A DNA stretch of 64,000 nt, taken from positions 372,001-436,000 of the forward strand of contig VXBA01001835.1 in assembly GCA_013399895.1 (NCBI GenBank). Direction: 5' to 3'. A model generated the notes under the pieces. That model worked only from the letters and a program-made list of their open reading frames with translations, did not search any database and was not told where the DNA came from. The DNA is from Serilophus lunatus (lineage: Eukaryota; Chordata; Aves; Passeriformes; Eurylaimidae). Positions 36,011 to 47,660 of this stretch are shown piece by piece; position 1 is the first letter of the stretch; each line of letters starts with the position of its first letter. The position numbers and the translations under genes were made by a program.

Positions 36011-39000
36011 CAGGCACTGGGCTTGCCCTGACAACTGTATTGTCCAGCCTCCCCGGCCCCTCTTGCACCTCTTCATGTCTACTCCCTTTGTTCTCAGCTC
36101 CCTCTTCCCCTGAGCATCCCCCACCCCATGCAGGTGTACAACTCCATTGATTCCTGCGCCCCTTGCAGTCTAGTCCCCCAATATCAGTTCTGAATTCAAG
36201 GCTGATCTTCCTGGAAGTGGCATCTATGATTTCTTGATAATCCATGAATTAATGTGAGTGGTGAGGTTTGTTTTTTGTCATTGTTTCTGTGTTTGTCTTG
36301 ACAAGTTGCTGTCTCAGTGTATTTTGTTTCTGCTTTCCCCCTTATTCCCCTCAGTTTTCTCACTGACAGGTCCCCAATCAGATAACTTTGATGGAATAAT
36401 CTTTTTCACACTCTTCTGTGCCCTTATCAAATTGATGTGACTGACCAGGTTTGGTTGCCTTACCATGTCAGATTTGTATCCCCTTATGTTCTTGTTTATG
36501 GTTTCCTCCTTTTCCAATGCAACAAGGAAAATAGGAAAAGGTCCTTGACTAGATACCTTTAAAAGAGTAGTTGCTTTCCTTCCACATACCCAAACAGGTA
36601 ATTGCACCACATAACATCTCATGCAATTCTGGTCCCACATTTGTTCCTAACTTGTGGATTTGAAGATGTAGTATTTCATTCCTATGGTAATGAATGCACT
36701 TGCTAGGATTGTTTGCAGACAGTTTTCTTCCTGATCCCTGGAAGAGACAGCCAAAATGAACACAAAGACTGGAAGCTTGTAAGTTCTTTGGAGTAGATTT
36801 TTTTATTTTTAAGGGCCCATTTGGATCTTTAGAAATAGAGTATTTGGTATATAGAGCAATAAGGAAGAAAAAAACTGCAGTGTAATAAAGGATGTATATA
36901 TGGGGAAAGGATAAAGAAAATATTCTACTCGTTACGACAGTATAAGTTCCATGAAATATCATAAAATGAGTTTCTCTTCCTTGTGTGCTTTGAGCTGTGA
37001 AGAGTTTGATACTGTTGTGATGTTAAGGACAGCAGACCAGCTGGTTCAGACTGTTTGCACACTTATTTGCAGACATTTGAAGATTAATTTACTGCTGCTA
37101 CTTTTAAAGTCTTTTGCAAGAGATTGTGACTCCTCTGCTAGAAAAAAGTCTGAAGCTATGCTTTTCTCAGCTATTGACTTGTTAACTAGAAATGGCATTA
37201 ATTTCTGTATTTGTAGTTTGTCTCCCTATTGCCTTAGAATGTCTTTTGTTTTTTGGTTTTTTTTTTAGTTTAGTTTTGTTTTTGTTTCAATATTTTCCTT
37301 CCTAGAAAAATGGGAGTCTTTTTGCAATTAGAGAGGGATGAAAGATGAATAAGAAAGGGTAAGCGTGTCAGCATTTGGGGAAGCTGCTTGATCCATGTGC
37401 TGAGAGTGTACTTATCAGAAAGGCAGGTAGTAGGAACGACATTGTTTCCTATCTGAAGCCAAAAGCAGTTAGATCTATTTCCTGTTTCAATCTTCTAGCC
37501 AATAAATGCCAAATTTAATTTAAAGGGAATAAAATCATATTGACAACAAAAGGAACAACATTAAATGTTTCTTCTCTTTACTCAGGTTTTCCATTGATAT
37601 GGTTTTCTTCCCTTTGCCTAATAGATCAATGTAATATATAAAGCAATACAGGCGGTAGGTATCTGACTCATGTCCTGGTTTCATGAACAAGATAAGGCAA
37701 CATAAGGCTTTAGCCTGCTCACCTCCCTCTTTTTGTTCTCATGCTTTGCTTGCATTCATGTTGTTATAAAGCAAAACAGACGAAAGATCTAGATCATAGT
37801 TAAAAAATAATTTGGAGTGGGAATATGCTAAGGCAGTTTATTGTATTAAGTGTTGTGTTTGGTTACACACCTGGTGGTGATCAAGTAGCTAGTACATGTA
37901 ATTTTTTTTCTAGTCATTATCTACCTTTGAGCTGGTGAAAGTTGTCCAAGAAAGTAATCCCAGCTGAGAACAGTGGCTGTAAATTAGGCTTTCAAAGGAT
38001 GACTGGATATTGGATATGCACTGTTGTTATCTGTGTTATTAGCTAGGGGGATTACTTTTAAAAGACTTGTTTCTATAAAAGGACTGGCTGACAAAAATAC
38101 TTTGATCACAGATTTTGTTTTAACACAGCTGTTGAGAATACCGTGGCCCTGACAGAGCTCATTCAGCTAACTGAATGTATATGAGAGTGACTTAAATAGC
38201 AGCTCCAGACTGATTTTTTAAAATAATTTTATTTTTATTTTCAGTATAAGAAATACAACCCAAAGCAACGGAATAAGACAAGGGCCAGAGATGTAAAAGC
38301 TGATGGGGAAAAAAAAAAAAAGTGGGTGAAAAATGGTTAAATAAATGAAATGGTGCATGTGTGGGCATGTATGCTGAAGCTGTGGAATGAAGGCAAGAGA
38401 GAATAGAAGAATATTACTTCTTTAAATCTCTCCTTTGAAAATTTTAAACTCAGTTTTCATGCTGTTGATCTTCCTGAATGTTGAGCAATGTTTATGTTAT
38501 TCCGATTGGCAGGCACAGAGGATTGGATGGAGAGTCAGGAAGCCTGTAGTCAAATTTTGGCAATTTGTGATGAGCGCAGACTTACCCATGTAGTAGACAA
38601 ATGCTACAGAACTGTCACAAATGAGAGACATAACTAGAGCACCTCTTCTGAGCACTGTTATAAGGAGCATGGGGACAGCAAAGTATTGCTATCTCCTGTA
38701 ATCATAACGGGCTGGCTTCTCCTGGGGCCAACATGCTTCTTGAAATATCCCCACACCAGTGGCATTGCATATATCTTGTCTTTGCATCTCTTCCACAGCA
38801 AGTGTGTGGTATCAAATTTACTGTACTTAATCACTCTAGTGTGACAAAAAGAGTAAAAATGTTATGTTTTATGTTAATGAATTGGAGGAAATCGATATTG
38901 CTCTAAATTGCTCTATGAAGCAATTGATTTCTGGAAAGGAACTGTCTTCTGTTGTGTGCATACATTAGTTATTGCAATAGATCTCTACTTTTCTTGGACT

Positions 39001-40320
39001 TTAGCTGCTATCGTGGTAAATATGACTGATTGTCAATTTCAGAATACAAACCTGCTCTGTTTCTTTGTAAGAAACAGGTCTATATCAAGCTGGCTTATAG
39101 GGTCGTAAGTTTCTGAAAGTTTTTCTTTGCACAAAATCCTTCACTGAACAGACTTCAATACTATTTATGAGAATTGCATTCATGGCAACAATATAGTTCT
39201 CTTTACAATAACAATTTAAACTTAATACTGTGAGCCGAAGAGGTGTGACTAACAGAGCTTTTAGGTATCAGTGCGCTTCAGCTGTTTCTGGGCTGAAATC
39301 TATGTAGTTCTTCATCACAGATGGACAGCCTGTGGACAAAAACACACAGTTTACCACCATAGCATAACTGAGGGAGGAATTAGTAAGGCAGTGTATAATT
39401 AATGTTGGATTTGATCCAGTAAACTTTTCCCTTAGGAGAGAAGATCAAGATTTTTTAATGGTAGTATGCTTTTAAGATTGGTCTATGGTGCAGCAAATTG
39501 TGGAATATGGAGTAAAATTAGAACTCAACTATGGCATAGATGGGGAGAGAAGTCCATGTACTGTACTGCTGGCTCTTCATCCTCACAGGCAAACATCCTA
39601 AAATGCTGTTTTTCTTTTAAAATAAAAATTGAATGCTAATTCTTTTCAGTTTGAGACATATGAAGAGTGTGGCTGTAAAATGTGATAGGAAAAAGAAATC
39701 AACATGAAGAACTGACTTGAATATTCCCCTGGGAATGTTGTGGTTTTTAATATTTCAGAAATGGGTTTGCTTAGCCCTGGGGGAAAGGGATTGGAAGAGC
39801 ATGATAGACATGAAAATGCACAAAGACTCTATGTTCAGTATTAAGGGGGAAGAAATAGGTCACTGTATATTAGATAGCTAATTTGGTTTCCCTTAAAGCC
39901 ACAAGATGTTGAAAGTCCTGAGCTGCATTTGGGAAGAGTGGGTACTGTTTTCTGAGGGACAGGGCGAATAAGCAACGTAGATCTTAAGTCTTCTTGCTTT
40001 GTTCTTGGTATGCGCAAAGACACCTCTTAATTCATCCTTTATTACTGAGGGATGTTGCCTTACTGGAAAAAGTGACATTTTATGCAACAGCTCTAATTAT
40101 TCATGCGCCAATGCTGAACTACACATGGTTTAAGGAGAACATTTGCAATGCAGTTATATGGAAGGAAAGAATTGCTGCTGTTTTTTGTTTTGTTGTTTTG
40201 GGGTTTTTTTGGGGGGAGGAGTGTTGTTGCTTTTGTTTGTTTGAGTTTTTGGTGGGGTTTTTTGTAATTTATTACACATTATGTCCAAGAATGGCCCATC
40301 CCAGCATCCATAAAGTCTTG
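36011..40320. other. Intergenic, no gene seen
   Basis: Mostly AT-rich sequence with short unrelated open frames. A G/T-rich low-complexity stretch lies at about 40170-40270. No exon, RNA gene or named repeat was recognised. Confidence 0.45.
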
Positions 40321-40324
40321 CAGA

Positions 40325-40730
40325 AGTGGTAAGATGCCTTCATGGATGAACAAGGAGCTTTTGATTGAGCTCAGACATCCAAAGGAAGCACACAAGAAGT
40401 GGCAGCGTGGAGAGGTGACCTGGTAAGAAGACAGCAATGCTGTCTTGAGTGTGCACAGACAGGGTGAGGAAAGTGAAAACTAAATATGGTGAGGGATTTG
40501 AATGGCATCAGATGGGCTTCTCGAGGAATATCAGTAACAAACAAACCAAACTCAAACCAGCTAGGGAAGTGATGGCCCTGTTACTGATTGGAACAGGTGA
40601 TCTAGTGAAAAAGGATGGGGAAAAGGCTGAGATACTCAATGCCTCAATGGTAAGCTCTGCCATCAGGATTCCCAGGTCCCTGAGACAAGTGGCAAGGTCT
40701 GGCACAGTGAAGACTTTGTCTTAGTAGAAT
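40325..40730 (+). mobile_element. CR1 LINE fragment, ORF2 linker region (+)
   Basis: The reading SWMNKELLIELRHPKEAHKK matches the CR1 segment after the endonuclease. It is followed by IGTGDLVKKDGEKAEILNAS, the segment just before the reverse transcriptase. The reverse transcriptase itself does not follow, so the copy is truncated at its 3' side. Confidence 0.88.
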
Positions 40731-40809
40731 TGGATCAGGTGACTGGTGTAGGGTCTTGTGGCTTGTGTTGTGAAGGATGGTTATTGGCTCTGCAGGAGGT
40801 ACAGGTTCT

Positions 40810-43338
40810 GTATGAAAGGGAGGGGCTGCTTTGGCAGCGCTTATGATTGGTGATGACATGGTTGATGGCCTCTGGGTAAGGATGAAGGGGAAAGCAACTA
40901 AAACAAATGTCATTATGAGAGTCTACTATCGACCACCCAGCCAGGATGATAACGATGAATTATTCAACAAGGAGTTGAGGAATATCTCTAGATCAGCTGC
41001 TCTTGTCCTTAGACAAGAGTGATTTTAACTTCCCCAGGTGTCAACTGGTTAATATCATACAGTGAACACAAACGTGTTCAAGCACATTTAAGATAACTTC
41101 TTGGTTCAGATACTTAAGGGAGGTGACTAGGATAGGCACCCTTCTAGCTTTGCTGTTTGTAAACATCCAGGAATTCAAGGGTGAAGTGATGATTGGTGGC
41201 TGTCTTGATCATAATGATCAAAGTAGTTGATTTTCAATTCACTGGTGATAGGAGAAAAAATACCAGCAAAACGTTGGCCCTGGATGTGGGAAAAGCAGAT
41301 TTTGAGCTGCTGAAAGAGCTAGTTAGTATGGACCTCTGGAGATCTCCTTTTAAAAGTACTGAGATCCATGAATGCTGGTCACTTTTTAAGAGCCAATCAC
41401 TTAAGAGCACATGAGCAGACAATTCCAAAATAAGGGAAGTCAAGCAAGCAGGGCAGAAGGCTGCCTTGTCTGTGCAGGGTTTTTTTGGAATTTAGGCAAA
41501 AGGAAAGTGTATGGACACTGGAACAAGAAGAGGTGACACAAGGGGACTGGAAAGATCCTCTTTGGCACTGCAGGGAGAAAATTCATGCAGTCAAAGCTTG
41601 ACTAGAGTTCAAGTTCACCAGCACTGTGAAGGACAACAAAAAAGGCTTTTAAAAATAAGTTAATAGCATAAGGAGAATCAGAAATAACACTGATTTGTTT
41701 ATTGACAGGGTTGGGTGCCTCACAAATAGGGATGCAGAAAAAGCAGAGACATTTAATGCCTTCTTTGCCTCTGCTTTTAACACCAATGATGGGCCCTGGG
41801 ACCCCAGGAGCCCTGTATTGAAAGATCATGACTGAGGGGATGATAAAACTCCCAGCTTCCCCTGAACTTGTTCAAGAGTGGGTGTTCCAGCTGGATGCAC
41901 ATAAATCTATGGAACCTGATGGGAATCATCCCAGGATACTGATGGAGCTGGCCAATGTTATCATAGGATCTCTCTCCATTATTTTTCAATGGTCTTGGGA
42001 GTTTGGAGACATCCCAATCAACTGGAAGCTGGCATTGTTTCAAGAAGGGCAAGAAGGGTGACCTTTGTAATTTTAGGCCTGCCAGTCTCACTTCAGTGCC
42101 TGGTAAAATTATGAAGAAGGTTATTCTGAGAGACAATGCAGTGATTGATTATAGTGAGCACAGATTCACAAGGGGAAAGTCCTGCTTAACCAACTTCATT
42201 TCATTTCACGGTAAGGTCACCCATCTAGTTGACAAAGGGAAGCCAGTAGATGTGGTGGTTTGGGATTTTAACAAGCTTTTGATACTACTCTTACAATACC
42301 CTTCTGAATCAACTGCCAAGAACACCCATTATACATTGGGTAAATGGAGTTACATCAGGGTGGCGGCCAGTCAACACTGGGGTTTCCTAGGGCTCAATTT
42401 TACAGGCAGTGCTCTTCAATGCTTTTGTAAACTATCTGGACACGGGAATCAAATGTACAATAAATAAGTTTGTCAGCGATACTAAACTAGGACAAGCTGT
42501 AGACTCCCTTGAGGGTAAAGAGGCCCTGCAGTGAGATCTGGGTAGACTGGAAAGCTGGGCAATCATCAATTGTATAACATTTCACTAGACCGAGTGCTGG
42601 ATTCTCCATCTGGGACACATTAATTAATCTTGGTTATTCATAGAAATTGGGTGATGAGAGACTGGGGAGCAGCACTATGGAAAGGGGCCTGGGTGACCAT
42701 GCAAGTTGGATATGGGTCAGCAGTGCCCTGGCAGCCAGGAGGGCCAACCATGTCTTGGGGGCATCAACATTACCAGCTGTTCAAGGGAGGGGATTATCCT
42801 GCTCTGCTCTGCACTGGTGTGGCCTCACCTTGAATATTGTGTGTGCGGTTTTGGGCATCTCAATATAAGGATATAAAGCTACTGGAGTATGTCCAGAAGA
42901 GGGTGACAAGAATGGTGAAAGTTCTTAAAGGTAAGACTTAGGAGGAAGTGGCTGAGGTCATCTTGATTTGTTCAGCTTAAAGAGAAGGTGGAGGGGTGAC
43001 CTCATCACAGTCTGTCTACAGCTTCCTGGACGTGGGCCATGGAGGGGGAGGATCTCCTCTCACTGGTGACCAGCAACAGGACACGAGGAAATGCAATGAA
43101 GCTGCATCAGGGTAAGATGACACATTAGGAAAAGGTTCTTCATTGAGAAGGTGGTTGGTGACTGAAACAGGCTCCCAAGGGAAGTGGTCGTGGCACCAAG
43201 CCTGTCAGAATTCAAGAAGCGTCTTGGTAGTGTTCTTAGTTGTACTGTTTAGCTTTAGGTAGTACTGTGGGGAGGAGGGATTTGGACTTTATGATCCTTA
43301 TGGGTCTCTTCCAACTTGAGATATTCTATGATTCTAAG
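40810..43338 (+). mobile_element. CR1 LINE, endonuclease relic to 3' tail (+)
   Basis: Segments appear in the order of CR1 ORF2. First is the endonuclease end (MRVYYRPPSQDDNDELFNKE and a decayed ALVL stretch), then the linker (KDNKKGF, AEKAETFNAFFASAFNTND), then the reverse transcriptase (FRPASLTSVPGKIMKKV, FTRGKSCLTNFISF), the thumb region and the 3'UTR. The end reads CTTCCAACTTGAGATATTCTATGATTCTAA, with the octamer tail. Many stops and frameshifts are present. At about 2.5 kb it is the longest CR1 copy here. Confidence 0.92.
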
Positions 43339-43970
43339 TCTATGGAACATGATGGGATGCATCCCTGAGAAGGGAGGGAGGGAGCTGGCCAGTGTCATTG
43401 CGAGGTAACTTGCAACATGGAGGAGTGTTTCTGGCAGGTTTGAGGAAGACGATCCTTCCCTTCTACACATTAGTCGACCACATCTGGAGTGTTGTATGCT
43501 GTTCTGGGTTTCCCAGAATGAGACATGGATGTATTTGAGTGAATCCAGAGAACAGCCACGAAAATGATTAAGAGCTTGAAACATCTGAGGAGAGACTGAG
43601 AGAACTGTGACTGTTTAGCCTCAAGAAAAGAAGGCTTGAAGTGTAAGTTTCTCAATGTATATAAATATTTATTTGGAGTGTATAAAGAAGACAAAGCTAG
43701 TCTCTTCTTAGTACTGCTAACTGAACGGACAGGGGGCAATGGGCACAAACTGAAATACAGGAAATTCCACCTAAATATAACGAAACAATATTTTACTGTG
43801 TGCATGACCAAGCACTAGGACAGGTTGCCTATGGATGTTGTGAAGTCTTCATATTTGAAGATTTTCAAAATCCAGCTGCACAAAAGGCCCTGGACAACCT
43901 GCTCTGACTCTGCTGTGAGCAAGGGGTTGGAATAGATGACAGCCAGATTAATTCCATAACTAAACCCTGC
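43339..43970 (+). mobile_element. CR1 LINE fragment with internal deletion, 3' end (+)
   Basis: Begins directly at the tail of the preceding copy with TCTATGGAACATGATGGGAT, the CR1 MxPDGxHP segment. It then jumps to the thumb region (RPHLECC, a decayed LRELxLFSxEKRR) and the 3' end (GGTTGGAATAGATGACAGCC). An internal deletion or two joined pieces explains the jump. Confidence 0.85.
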
Positions 43971-46185
43971 TTTTTAGAAAAGCTTTGCATATTTTTTAGA
44001 GTGTAGCACAATCATACTGCACTGCAGGTGACAGAAACCTAAAGTCAAACATGTATTTCCTTTACTCTGGAAAGTGAAATGACTGTAGAGCTGGTCAAGA
44101 TGGAAGACCTTCATTTTCCTAGCCGTCACTTAATACAATTTTCAATTTACTGTAAATTTCTGGTAAAATTGTCTGTTAATCTGTAAATTTCTTGCACTAT
44201 GCTTATGACTTCAGTTTCTGTAACTTTTCCTCTGATCCCTGAGCCTAAAGAAGGAAAGCATGATTTTGAATGTTACTATGAAGTTCCCTCAGGGTGGTGC
44301 AATTTCATAGGCAATTAAAAGCTGCATTAGTGTGGAAAGACAAAATAGGCCTGTCACTAACAGCCTAAATGCAGAAGAAAATGACCCCTTACATCCCAGC
44401 AGTATGATGGCTTTCCAGACTGAAATAAACACACATCACCCTAAATAAACTGTGAAATACAGCCTGTTTTATTTAAAGCATGGTGGTTTTATTTTTATAT
44501 TGGACTTGGCATTTCCTGACTTAAGAGCTGCAAGCTGTCTTCTGCCTACCACATGTTTCTGTTTGTAGTTTTGGCATTTGTATAACCCAGTGGTAGAAAC
44601 TGTCATCCAGTTTCTAACTCATTGTACATTAAACATAGCAGTCAGAAGGATCCTAGCTCCAGACAATATGTTTTGCACTCCAGAGTTTTTCAAAATCCCC
44701 TGCTTTTAGTCCTTTAAGAAAATCAAATGAGTTTATACTAGACTTCATAAAGGACAATTTTGGACCCATATAAAAAGCTTTAATTCTTTAAAGTATTCAA
44801 TTTAGCACTGTAATTTAAGCCTATGTTAAAAAGTAGATTCATACACCTTTATTCTTTTGCAGTTAGCATCACAGTCTCCAACATCACAGTACATGAGTTT
44901 ATTCATATACTGCTTTTCAATCCACTTACTTCAGGAGAGAGACTTCAGGAGAGAGATATGGTAATGGATTTGATTCTAGCTGTTCTTCACTGTGGCTGAA
45001 GTCTCTCAGGGTCTCTGTCTCTGCCATCATCAGCTGGGAAATGGAGTGCATATGAAGGTCTATGAACAGAAACTGCTGAAAGAAATCACAGCAATAAAGG
45101 AGTGCAATAGAGAGAATGAAAACAGCCATAGCCTATTTCTAGCTGGCTCTAGCTATACTCCAAAGTATTCACAGATGTATGTAAAAACCTCATTAGCTGT
45201 CTAGACAAGACTTAGAAAACTTAATTGACCAGCTCTCCTACTATTGCTTAGCAGGCCCCAAAACTTCCTTATAGAAACTAGGAAGTCTAAACTGCCTCAT
45301 AGTAAATGGTAAGAAAGAAAAGGGAATGATTGGCTGCAACAATACCTAAGCAGTTCTCGATTTTAAGATCTGTTCCCTGAGGCCTTAATACAGTGTTACC
45401 TCTAAGTCTGCAAATGGTACTTCAGTGAGTTTTTTTCTCTATGCATGTGACAAAGCCTCTGTTACTCTGAAACTTTTTATATGCTGTCTTCAGTTTCTCC
45501 ACAAGCTTCTGAATTATGTCTAGCACTTTGTGGCTGACAGCGTGCCTTCAATTCTCTGAAAGAATCTTGTAAGATTGTCTACACCTTTAAAAGAAATGTA
45601 ATTCCATCCTTTAACCACTATTTTACTCACATAGCAAAAGGTTAAATAGAAAAGTTAGCCTGAATAAGTCAGCACGTACAGAGTATTATAGCTATTCAAT
45701 ATGCTAACAATTTTCATGATAATTACCTGTGTGCTTATTTTAGCCCATAGTACATACAAGGCAGCTGCTGTGGTAGGCAAGTTTCAAATATTTACTTTTT
45801 TTACTGAGCATGTATGTAACTGTGAGCAGTAACTGTCACATAGCACTTTAACGTACTGTAAATCTACACTCATGATTGCCATGTGGAAACTTGTGCAAGC
45901 CTATAGTCAAAGAATGAAGTCAAGTGAAGTAATGATTCCCTTTGCAGGAGCCATACTAGGTAAACTCACATAATCAACTCAACATTTAATAACTGTTTTA
46001 AACGATTACTTGTAGTGTTTTGTAAGAAGATATTTCAGGCATGCATCATGCATACCTGTATTCTGCAGGTCTTCCTCACATTCTCCTTTACAGATGCAAG
46101 ATTTGCTATTTACCAGTGCTCTGGTATTTTACTTTAATGAGATAGCAGGCTGTTCAGGAAAAATGGGATGGGAAGGCAAGTAGGA
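43971..46185. other. Intergenic, no gene seen
   Basis: AT-rich sequence. A direct duplication of about 13 bases (CTTCAGGAGAGAGA-like) occurs at about 44931-44957. No exon or repeat family recognised. Confidence 0.45.
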
Positions 46186-46189
46186 GGAC

Positions 46190-46430
46190 TTGTTTACTGT
46201 GAGAAAGGGTGCCTTGGGTGCATGGACAGCTCTGCCTTAGGACAGTTACTGAACCCATGGAGAGCATGGGTAAAGATGCAAGAACAGAGCCGTGCAGTTG
46301 ATGTTATGGATGGGTATGTGACCAGATCGCCTGATCAAGAAGAGGCAGGTGAAGTCTTCTTCAAGCACGGTGCCCCAAGAGCTCTTTTGCTTCTGGGAGA
46401 TCTTACAGTGATGCGAGTTATGTTGAAGTT
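46190..46430 (+). mobile_element. CR1 LINE endonuclease relic (+)
   Basis: Within an open frame the reading DGYVTRSPDQEEAGEVFFKH then ALLLLGDL matches the CR1 endonuclease segment VxYRPPDQEExxDEAFFxQL...ALVLLGDF. The segment before it (LNPWRAWVKMQEQ) fits ESLWVRIKGQ. It is an old, isolated piece and ends about 200 bases before the CpG island. Confidence 0.75.
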
Positions 46431-46619
46431 TTTCCTCTTCCCGGGAGACTACTCAAAAAACCCGATTCAGAAGCAGATACTTTTCAAAATGTACTTCGGG
46501 CTAAGTGAAATATTTGAATCGAATGTGAATCAATTCTGTCTCCCGTCACCACCTTCTGTAAGTAGAACTGGGACAGTTTGAGATGACAAGGTGGGGAAGA
46601 TCTCAGTTTGTTCATTTGG

Positions 46620-47660
46620 ACTGGTCGCCACCTTAAGACCTTGCCGCGGATGGGCATTCCTTCGCCCTTCCAAACCCTCCTGCCCTGTGCCGTTTAGGTT
46701 ACCCACGTTCTTGCCCTGGAAAGCCGTCGTGCACGTATTAGCCCTGGCAGCAAGAGGCACCAGGGAAGGCTGAACCCCCTCGGCTTGCTCTGGCTCTCTG
46801 GTCTCGCCGAGGGCGAGTTGCTCCTGCCCGAGGTGAGGTGAGGCCGGGCGGGGCAACCGCTCTGCAGCTGCAGGTAGGGAGGGAAGGAGAAAAGGAGGGA
46901 GAGCCCGGGCCGGCCGGCCCGCCCCCGGGGCGCAGCCCGCCTCGCCCGATTATGTCACCCGTGCTCAAAACAAAGTTAGGAAAGTGGTTTCAGCCTTTCC
47001 GCGGTGTCACTTCCACCGCGGGCGAAGCCGGCCCGGACAGGAGCGCCTGCGGGAGGCGGCTGGAGGTGAGTCGAGGGGCCGCACCGTGGGCTAGGAAGGC
47101 GGGCAGGTCCGTGCACAGCCGGACCGTTCTCCCGGCGAAGCTGTCGCTGGGAAGGCACCCGCGGCCGCTGCTTCACCCTCCTCTGCAGAGCCCCGGGTGC
47201 CCCAAGAAAGTCCCGCTCTGTCGCAAGCTGCGCTTCCTGCGGGGGGTGTCCGCAAGGGCACATCGCCCCGGGGAGGCTGGGCAGGCTCAGCGCAGCCGGC
47301 TCGGCACACGTCCCGTCCCCCCGCCGCCCCGGCAGCGCGGCAGAGAGAGCGGGGGCTGCGCCGCCCGGGCGGCGGCTCGAGCGGGCGGCAGGGGCGGGCT
47401 TGGAGCGCCGGCGGAGGGTACTGGACGCTGCCCAGGCCCTGCCCTTAACCCTCCCTCAGCTCGCTGTCAGGCTGGAAGGCAGCAGGGGAGGTAACTGGAA
47501 GGAGCCGAACAGGCTGGTGCTGCCCCCGCATCGCCTGCTGCCGGCGCGGCCGCCCGCACGTCGCCGAAGCCAGTTCTGCCGTGCTCCCTCCGCTGAGCAC
47601 CGGCGTGGGGCGAGAGCTGGCGTGGGGAGCGACAGCTGAGCGCGGAGGGTGCGAGCTGTC
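46620..47660. promoter_or_regulatory. CRACR2A: CpG island, likely CRACR2A promoter
   Basis: About 1 kb is GC-rich with dense CG dinucleotides and GC-box-like words (GGGCGGGG at about 46848, GGGGCGGG at about 47390), in sharp contrast to AT-rich flanks. A strong splice-donor consensus CTGGAG|GTGAGT lies at 47065/47066 on the + strand and could end a first, non-coding exon. The next gene downstream on + is CRACR2A, whose first coding exon has 5'UTR and its own acceptor 10 kb away, so a remote first exon is expected. The pairing is inference. A minus-strand transcript cannot be excluded. Confidence 0.7.

Noticed and set aside
46168..46581. 137-codon frame as a possible gene
   Set aside because: Its middle matches the CR1 endonuclease, so it is a mobile-element relic.
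46838..47494. 218-codon frame in the CpG island
   Set aside because: GC-rich sequence has few stops. The reading is low in complexity with no family resemblance, and frames of similar length occur on the other strand.
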